A stretch of 9,611 bases of DNA from NCBI GenBank assembly GCA_023411445.1, contig JAEYOT010000888.1, positions 1-9,611 of the forward strand. The letters are read 5' to 3'. Source of the DNA: Pseudomonadota bacterium (GTDB lineage Bacteria; Myxococcota_A; Polyangia; Polyangiales; Polyangiaceae). The first letter of the stretch is position 1, and each line of letters begins with the position of its first letter. The translations under genes were made by a program, and so were the position numbers. This document shows, in pieces, positions 6,236-9,611 of the stretch. A model generated the notes under the pieces. That model saw only the letters and a list, made by a program, of their open reading frames with translations, did not search any database and was not told the DNA's origin.

Positions 6236-7648
6236 TCAAACGTCGTAGTACAGGTAGTACTCGAACGGCGTCGGACGCAGACGCGACGCTTGGACTTCGT
6301 GCTCGCGCTTGTAGTCCAGCCACATCTCGATAGCGTCTTTGGTGAAGACGTCGCCCTTGAGCAAAAATTCGTGATCGGCCTCCAGCGCGTCGAGCGATTG
6401 CTCGAGCGAGGCCGGCATGCGGGGGACATCCTTCAACTCCTCCGCGGAAAGCGCATAGATGTCCTTATCGAGCGGCGGCCCCGGATCGATCTTGTTCTGA
6501 ATACCGTCGAGCCCCGCCATCAGCATCGCGCTGAACGCCAGGTACGGGTTCGTCGCCGGGTCCGGGAAGCGCAGCTCCAGCCGGCGTGACTTGGGCGACG
6601 GAGAGTACGTGGAGATGCGAATGGCGGCCGAGCGGTTGCGGCTGGAGTACGCCAGGTTGACCGGCGCTTCGTAGCCGGGCACCAGGCGCCGGTAGCTGTT
6701 GGTCGTGGGGTTCGTGAGCGCCGCCAGCGCGTGCGAGTGCTTGAGGATGCCGCCGATGTAGTAGAGGGCGAGCTCGCTCAGTCCGGCATAGCCGTCACCG
6801 GCGAACAGCGGCTTGCCGTCCTTCCACAAAGACTGGTGGCAGTGCATGCCGTTGCCGTTGTCGCCGAACATCGGCTTGGGCATGAACGTGGCGGTCTTGC
6901 CGTTGCGATAAGCCACGTTCTTCACGATCGACTTGAACCACATCAGCTTGTCGGCGCAGCGCAGCAAGCTGTCGTAGCGCATGTCGATCTCGCCCTGACC
7001 GCCCGTGGCGACCTCGTGGTGGCTCACCTCCACCTCGATGCCCAGCTTCTCCATCTCCAGGCAGATCTCGGTGCGCAGGTCCATCTGCGTGTCCTGCGGC
7101 GGCACCGGAAAATAGCCTTCTTTCGGGCGCAGCTTGTGCGCGAGGTTCGGCCCCTCCGCGCGGCCATTGTTCCAGTGCGCCTCGACCGAGTCGATGGCGT
7201 AAAACGCTTCGTGCCCCTTCACGTCGAAGCGCACGTCGTCAAAGATGAAAAACTCCGCTTCCGGTCCGAAGTACGCCGTGTCCGCGTAGCCGGTGCTCTT
7301 CAAGTAAGCCTCGGCCTTCACCGCGATCTGGCGCGGATCGCGCGAGTAGGTCTGCCGCGTGATCGTGTCCTGGATCGTGCAGATGAGCGACAGCGTCGGA
7401 TGCTTGGTGAACGGATCCATCACGGCCGTGGCCGGGTCCGGGATCAGCAGCATGTCGCTCTGATTGATCGGCTGGAAGCCGCGGATGGACGAGCCGTCGA
7501 AGCCGAAGCCATCTTCGAAGGCTTCGACGTTCAGCCGGTGGAACGGCACGGACGTGTGCTGCCACTTGCCGATCAGGTCGATGAACTTCAAATCGACCAT
7601 CACCGCGCCGTGCTGCTTACCGAGATCTATGGCGTGCTTCGGATCCAT
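6236..7648 (-). CDS. glnA: type I glutamine synthetase
   Basis: This enzyme joins ammonia to glutamate with ATP to give glutamine, the main entry of ammonium into metabolism. It is cytosolic and dodecameric in this family. The product is 470 aa, typical of GSI-beta. Visible motifs include the latch FDGSSIRGF (50-58), metal-site [11 protein letters not shown] (127-137), ATP/metal-site [10 protein letters not shown] (264-273, His269 and His271), [17 protein letters not shown] (313-329) with flap Glu327, and RRLELRFPD (355-363). The adenylylation tyrosine is Tyr398 ([11 protein letters not shown]), so control by a GlnE-type adenylyltransferase is likely. A strong Shine-Dalgarno, GAGGAGG, lies 7 nt before the ATG. 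glnB lies upstream on the same strand across a 242-bp gap. Cotranscription is plausible, but the gap is long enough for a separate glnA promoter. Confidence 0.98.
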   Translation of the reverse strand: MDPKHAIDLGKQHGAVMVDLKFIDLIGKWQHTSVPFHRLNVEAFEDGFGFDGSSIRGFQPINQSDMLLIPDPATAVMDPFTKHPTLSLICTIQDTITRQTYSRDPRQIAVKAEAYLKSTGYADTAYFGPEAEFFIFDDVRFDVKGHEAFYAIDSVEAHWNNGRAEGPNLAHKLRPKEGYFPVPPQDTQMDLRTEICLEMEKLGIEVEVSHHEVATGGQGEIDMRYDSLLRCADKLMWFKSIVKNVAYRNGKTATFMPKPMFGDNGNGMHCHQSLWKDGKPLFAGDGYAGLSELALYYIGGILKHSHALAALTNPTTNSYRRLVPGYEAPVNLAYSSRNRSAAIRISTYSPSPKSRRLELRFPDPATNPYLAFSAMLMAGLDGIQNKIDPGPPLDKDIYALSAEELKDVPRMPASLEQSLDALEADHEFLLKGDVFTKDAIEMWLDYKREHEVQASRLRPTPFEYYLYYDV

Positions 7649-7655
7649 GCCGTGG

Positions 7656-7662
7656 CCTCCTC
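7656..7662 (-). promoter_or_regulatory. glnA ribosome binding site
   Basis: GAGGAGG on the minus strand is a near-perfect Shine-Dalgarno placed 7 nt before the glnA ATG. It is the strongest in the window and fixes the start codon. Confidence 0.85.
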
Positions 7663-7890
7663 AAGTCAGCGCAGCCTACAACGCCGACCACTGCCACGTA
7701 ACTGGCCGCCAGCGTCGCCGCCGGGGCAGCTCCGTACGCCGACGTGTCCGGTCCGGTAAGGCCGGTAGAGAGGGGGAGGCCGGGTGGCGATCGCGCCCAG
7801 CGGCGCCCGGGAGCCCGGCCAGTCAGACGGACGCGACGGCGCGCGGCGACTTCACGCCACCGCGGCACCGCCCCACGCCCCAGCGCGCGC
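7663..7890 (-). other. glnB-glnA intergenic spacer
   Basis: This very GC-rich gap holds no supported gene. It contains a GC-rich near-palindrome around 7805-7820 (GCCCGGGAGCCCGGCC), an 11-bp dyad CTGGCCGCCAG (7702-7712) and three CCGGT repeats (7748-7766). I see no clear sigma-54 -24/-12 pair, no NtrC-type dyad and no T-tracted terminator. It may act as an mRNA processing or attenuation spacer between glnB and glnA, but nothing in the sequence proves this. Confidence 0.4.
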
Positions 7891-8589
<699 letters not shown>

Positions 8590-9611
8590 ATGGTCACACA
8601 GAACCAGTCCAAGGTCCCGGACGGCACGCTGCTCGAGGGGAAGTTCCGGGTCACGCGGGAGATCGGCCGGGGCGGTATGGCCGCCGTGTACGAAGCCGAG
8701 AACATCGACATCGGCAAACGCGTCGCGGTGAAGATCCTCGCGGCGGAGCTGATCACGTCGCGCATCGTGCGCGAGCGTTTTCTACGCGAGGCGCGCGCTG
8801 CAGCGGCCGTGCGCAGCCCCTACATCTGCGACGTCTACGACTCAGGGATGTACGAGGAGCGGCCCTTCCTGGTGATGGAGCTGCTCGAGGGCGAGAGCCT
8901 TTACGATCTGCTCACACGCGCGCGCCAGCTGGACTTCGACAGCACGCTCCGCATCGCGACGCATTCGGCGCGCGGCCTCGGCAAGGCGCACGAAGCGAAC
9001 ATCGTTCACCGCGATCTCAAGCCAGAGAACATCTTTCTGACCAAGGACGAGGAAGGCAAGCTGCTCGCCAAGCTGGTCGACTTCGGTCTAGCCAAGTTCT
9101 ACGAGACCACCGGCGGCGATCAGGCTAGCGCTCGTTTGACGCGAGAAGGCGCGCTTTTCGGCACGCCCGCGTACATGAGCCCGGAGCAAGCCAGGGGCAA
9201 AGGCGAGGTCGATCACCGCGCCGATCTGTGGGCTCTCGGCTGCATCGTCTACGAGTGTCTCACGGGCCAAACCGTGTGGAGCGTGGATCAAGGCGTGGCC
9301 ATGATCCTGGCGCAGATCGCCAGCGCGCCGCTGCCGCGTCCGAACAAGCTGCGACCGGACTTGCCGCCCGCCTTCGAGCAGTGGTTCCACAAAGCGCTCG
9401 AGCGCGATCCGGACAAGCGCTTTCAAACGGCGCGCGAGCTGTCGGATGCGCTGAGCCGCGCGCTCGCGCCTGGCGCCTCACCGTCGCGCGCCGTCTCGCT
9501 CTCCAGCGACCACGAAGGCATGGTCGTGGACGACCTGATGCAGAAGAGCGAGCGCGGCCCCCACGCGCCCGATCCCATCGACGCGCTGCCCGAGACCGTG
9601 CGTGTCAAGGC
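8590..9611 (+). CDS. Ser/Thr protein kinase (Hanks type), 3' end outside window
   Basis: This is a eukaryote-like kinase that would phosphorylate Ser/Thr residues of partner proteins. The visible 340 residues contain a full kinase domain (about 19-290): Gly-rich loop IGRGGMAAVYEA (25-36), ATP-anchoring Lys48 in VAVKIL, Glu67 in RFLREAR as the likely helix-C partner, catalytic loop HRDLKPEN (140-147) with Asp142, DFG 164-166, an activation segment with several Thr/Ser ending in GTPAYMSPEQ (191-200), and DLWALGC. All key catalytic residues are present, and the Arg before Asp142 marks an RD kinase likely controlled by activation-loop phosphorylation. The reading frame stays open to the window edge, so any sensory or membrane region lies beyond. 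ATG 8590 is the only reasonable start, although no Shine-Dalgarno is close (GGAGGG lies about 35 nt upstream). It is divergent from glnB. Confidence 0.95.
   Translation, partial: MVTQNQSKVPDGTLLEGKFRVTREIGRGGMAAVYEAENIDIGKRVAVKILAAELITSRIVRERFLREARAAAAVRSPYICDVYDSGMYEERPFLVMELLEGESLYDLLTRARQLDFDSTLRIATHSARGLGKAHEANIVHRDLKPENIFLTKDEEGKLLAKLVDFGLAKFYETTGGDQASARLTREGALFGTPAYMSPEQARGKGEVDHRADLWALGCIVYECLTGQTVWSVDQGVAMILAQIASAPLPRPNKLRPDLPPAFEQWFHKALERDPDKRFQTARELSDALSRALAPGASPSRAVSLSSDHEGMVVDDLMQKSERGPHAPDPIDALPETVRVK

Noticed and set aside
6731..7759. Long open frame (342 codons) on the plus strand antisense to glnA
   Set aside because: GC-rich DNA yields long antisense frames opposite real genes. 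The minus-strand frame is an unmistakable glutamine synthetase, and the antisense product shows no known motif.
7663..7890. Sigma-54 promoter before glnA (TGGCAGTGGTCGGC on the minus strand, near 7696)
   Set aside because: The GG and GC elements are one base off the required spacing and the flanking consensus is poor.

Overview
The window is about 9.6 kb of very GC-rich DNA with strongly G/C-biased third codon positions. A eukaryote-like Ser/Thr kinase, a CheA-REC hybrid kinase, an FHA-GGDEF protein and a glnB-glnA pair sit among housekeeping genes. This mix suggests a myxobacterium (Myxococcota, perhaps Polyangiales). That is an inference from gene content and composition, not from a marker gene. 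No RNA genes, CRISPR arrays, insertion sequences or phage genes were found.

Layout, left to right. A plus-strand CheA-type hybrid histidine kinase, open at the left edge (2-2221), is followed by metK (2346-3614), which has a histone-H1-like Lys/Ala/Pro tail. metK converges on a minus-strand unit with only 4 bp between the stop codons. That unit is an alpha/beta hydrolase of the haloalkane dehalogenase/epoxide hydrolase type (4077-5003), overlapping a MarR-family regulator (3619-4080) by 4 bases. Upstream of the hydrolase on the same strand are an FHA-GGDEF diguanylate cyclase (5094 to about 6044), glnA (6236-7648) and glnB (7891-8229). A Ser/Thr protein kinase (8590 to beyond the right edge) diverges from glnB across a 360-bp intergenic region.

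How the genes may work together. glnB and glnA form a nitrogen-assimilation pair: PII senses nitrogen and energy state, and glutamine synthetase has a conserved adenylylation tyrosine. The hydrolase and MarR genes look like a self-regulated pair. The 90-bp gap in front of the hydrolase holds a compound inverted repeat built from five TTGAC half-sites, including two GTCAA-N6-TTGAC palindromes 40 bp apart that cover the start codon and the likely -35. An exact 10-bp copy of the outer half-site lies about 36 bp before the preferred diguanylate cyclase start.

The most novel-looking signals are that operator array and a possible three-way-junction RNA structure just before the glnB ribosome binding site. 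The proteins themselves belong to known families, and I see no wholly new protein system.
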